Source: Colwellia sp. RSH04
Lineage (GTDB): Bacteria; Pseudomonadota; Gammaproteobacteria; Enterobacterales; Alteromonadaceae
DNA length: 64,000 nt
NCBI RefSeq assembly: GCF_003545765.1
Contig: NZ_QXIO01000005.1
Location: 1 to 64,000, forward strand
Reading direction: 5' to 3'
Numbering within the stretch: position 1 is the first letter of the stretch; the number at the start of each line of letters is the position of its first letter. Made by a program: the position numbers and the translations under genes. The notes under the pieces were generated by a model. The model made no database searches, was not told the origin of the DNA, and worked only from the letters and a program-made list of their open reading frames with translations. Below are positions 62,581-64,000 of this stretch, one piece after another.

Positions 62581-63771
62581 TTATTGACGATTTATCTCTC
62601 GTCTTTGTCTAATTGAATTAGCTAATTCAGCTAACACATCATAACTTTGCTCAAGGTTTATACAGGCATCGGTGGTGCTTTGTCCGTAAGTTAGATGATC
62701 AACATCAGCTAAGCTTTGTCTTCCTTCGACTAAGAAGCTTTCTATCATTACGCCAAATACTGTTTTTTCACCTTGTTTAATACTATTAGCAATGTCATGG
62801 GCTACAACGCGTTGTTTTAAATGATCCTTTTCGCTATTACCATGGCTACAATCAATCATCAACCTTGGTAAGTGTTGAGATTCTTTAAGTCGCTCAGATG
62901 TATGATTGATATTATGTTGCGAATAATTTGGTTGATTGCCACCACGTAATATTAAGTGACTATTTTGGTTCCCTATGGTACTTAAAACTGACAACTGTCC
63001 TTGGTTATTTGGCAAGCACACCGTGTGACTCTCTTTTGCGGAAGTGATTGCATCAATGGCTATTTGGGTATTTCCATCGGTATTGTTTTTAAAGCCAACA
63101 GGAAAAGACAAAGCCGAGGCTAATTCTCTATGTGATTGGCTTTGTGAAGTTCGGGCACCGATAGCGCCCCAACAGATCAAATCACTGATGTAAGAAGCAA
63201 CATTAATGTTAAGAAACTCTGTCGCGGTTGCTAGGCCTAACTTATTTATTGTTAATAATAATGCTCTTGCTTTATGCAAGCCTTTATTGACATCAAAGCT
63301 TTCATCGAGATCAGGATCGTTAATTAAGCCTTTCCAGCCAAGGGTTGTTCGTGGCTTTTCTAAAAATACTCGCATAACAATAAGTAATTCTTGAGAAAAT
63401 TCGTCACTCATCAATTTTAATTTTTTAGCGTAATCTAATGCTGCAGTAGGGTCGTGAATAGAGCAGGGGCCAATGATTACTAATAACCTATCATCATAGC
63501 TATTCATGATAGATTGAATTGCCGTTTTACTTTGTTCAATGAAGGTTTTGATAGTAGGGGAAATCGCAATTTCCTGCTTTAATTGTGCAGGCGTAATAAG
63601 TATTGACTCATGTAACTGAGTCGTGTTTTTACTGATATCTTTCGCTGTTATACCGTGTGTTGCTTTGTTAAATTGCTCTTTTGATTGGGGTTGTGGTTTT
63701 CTTTTGTGTACCGAATTAGCTGTTGTATCACTGCTGTGTTCATTTAACCGTGTTAAAAAATGGTTAAGCAT
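62581..63771 (-). CDS. 3-deoxy-7-phosphoheptulonate (DAHP) synthase, class I
   Basis: 396 residues from the ATG at 63771 (AAGGG upstream); an in-frame ATG at 63789 is less likely. It joins phosphoenolpyruvate and erythrose 4-phosphate in the first step of the shikimate pathway. Motifs: LLVIIGPCSIHDP, RVFLEKPRTTLGWKGLINDP, ATEFL, GARTSQSQSHRELASALSFPVGFKN, MIDCSHGNSEKDH. It resembles AroF/G/H but carries an N-terminal extension of about 45 polar residues (Gln/Lys/Ser-rich). Feedback specificity cannot be told. It is probably unrelated to the glycan genes downstream, although its product pathway shares PEP. Confidence 0.9.
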   Translation of the reverse strand: MLNHFLTRLNEHSSDTTANSVHKRKPQPQSKEQFNKATHGITAKDISKNTTQLHESILITPAQLKQEIAISPTIKTFIEQSKTAIQSIMNSYDDRLLVIIGPCSIHDPTAALDYAKKLKLMSDEFSQELLIVMRVFLEKPRTTLGWKGLINDPDLDESFDVNKGLHKARALLLTINKLGLATATEFLNINVASYISDLICWGAIGARTSQSQSHRELASALSFPVGFKNNTDGNTQIAIDAITSAKESHTVCLPNNQGQLSVLSTIGNQNSHLILRGGNQPNYSQHNINHTSERLKESQHLPRLMIDCSHGNSEKDHLKQRVVAHDIANSIKQGEKTVFGVMIESFLVEGRQSLADVDHLTYGQSTTDACINLEQSYDVLAELANSIRQRREINRQ

Positions 63772-63862
63772 GAGATTACCCTTATACAAAGGTCATATTA
63801 CCTTTGTATCGGTCAGGGGAAGAATAAGTTTAATATCATGCTTTGTGACATAGTCACTACCG

Positions 63863-64000
63863 TTAATCAAAGCGCCTCGTTAATTTTAAATCGAGTGTTT
63901 CAGGATACTCTTCAATAGCCCATTCGTTTTTTTGCCAATCAAAAGGACAACGTTCATCAACAGAAAGTAAGTCTTTATCATCAATGCCTTCAGAGTTAAC
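63863..64000 (-). CDS. C-terminal end of an unidentified protein (cut by window edge)
   Basis: A minus-strand frame is open from the right edge for 45 codons to TAA at 63863-63865. The residues are acidic and Trp-containing (CPFDWQKNEWAIEEYPETL ... RRFD), with codon use like the neighbours. No family recognised. The stop lies 92 bases before the DAHP synthase start on the same strand. Confidence 0.6.
   Translation of the reverse strand, partial: VNSEGIDDKDLLSVDERCPFDWQKNEWAIEEYPETLDLKLTRRFD

Overview
The window looks like the chromosome of a marine gammaproteobacterium of the Colwellia/Thalassotalea type (Alteromonadales). The grounds are AT-rich DNA with A/T-ending codons, a Vibrio/Shewanella-like polar flagellar gene order (flgT, flgOP, flgNMA, cheVR, flgB-L, several flagellins, flaG-fliDS), a sigma54/sigma28 flagellar promoter hierarchy, and housekeeping proteins that read like divergent relatives of the E. 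coli proteins. The assignment is from gene content and recalled family sequences, not from a search.

Layout. (1) 1-5935: ferredoxin YfhL next to the tRNA hydroxylation protein TrhP, an HDOD protein, RdgC and an orphan sensor kinase. (2) 6162-10744: a phosphate-starvation block of porin, phoB-phoR and pstS; each of the three transcription units has its own Pho box of two 7-mers at 11-bp period. (3) 10860-14907: a GcvR-like double-ACT protein, a PilZ protein, the ribosome-associated ABC-F protein EttA and a DUF481 outer-membrane protein. (4) 15053-21000: the carbon-metabolism cluster tkt-epd-pgk-fba on the minus strand, with hairpins between the genes. (5) 21534-24332: a large membrane sensor that looks like a histidine kinase but has lost its phosphoacceptor His and ATP-binding motifs, an unannotated 44-codon secreted or membrane peptide, and tRNA-Arg(CCT). 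(6) 24389-51188: a nearly complete late flagellar region covering H-ring, rod, hook, rings, hook-filament junction, five tandem flagellins, FlaG, cap, and the FliS and FliT-like chaperones. (7) 51403-62468: a flagellin glycosylation region with a Maf-family glycosyltransferase, pseudaminic-acid genes pseI, pseG (fused to a GNAT domain) and pseF, and less usual partners: a GSA-aminomutase-like aminotransferase, a Gfo/Idh oxidoreductase, an acyl carrier protein and an acyl-CoA/ACP ligase. (8) 62581-64000: a DAHP synthase and the 3' end of an unidentified gene.

How it works together. Sigma54-type sites sit before flgO, flgB, flgF, the first flagellin, flaG-fliDS and the Maf gene (flgT weaker). 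Sigma28-type sites sit before flgM, flagellin 2 and flagellin 5. So filament building, its anti-sigma checkpoint and glycosylation appear to be timed together. The flagellin array carries a 7-bp tandem repeat of 15 units, a duplicated 49-50 bp leader motif, strong hairpins, a poly-A10 tract inside flagellin 4 and traces of gene conversion.

The most interesting points are the acyl-carrier-equipped nonulosonate locus, the pseudo-histidine kinase, the pseF gene that has no ATG/GTG/TTG start and seems to use ATT, the small secreted peptide, and the contingency-like and leader elements in the flagellin array.
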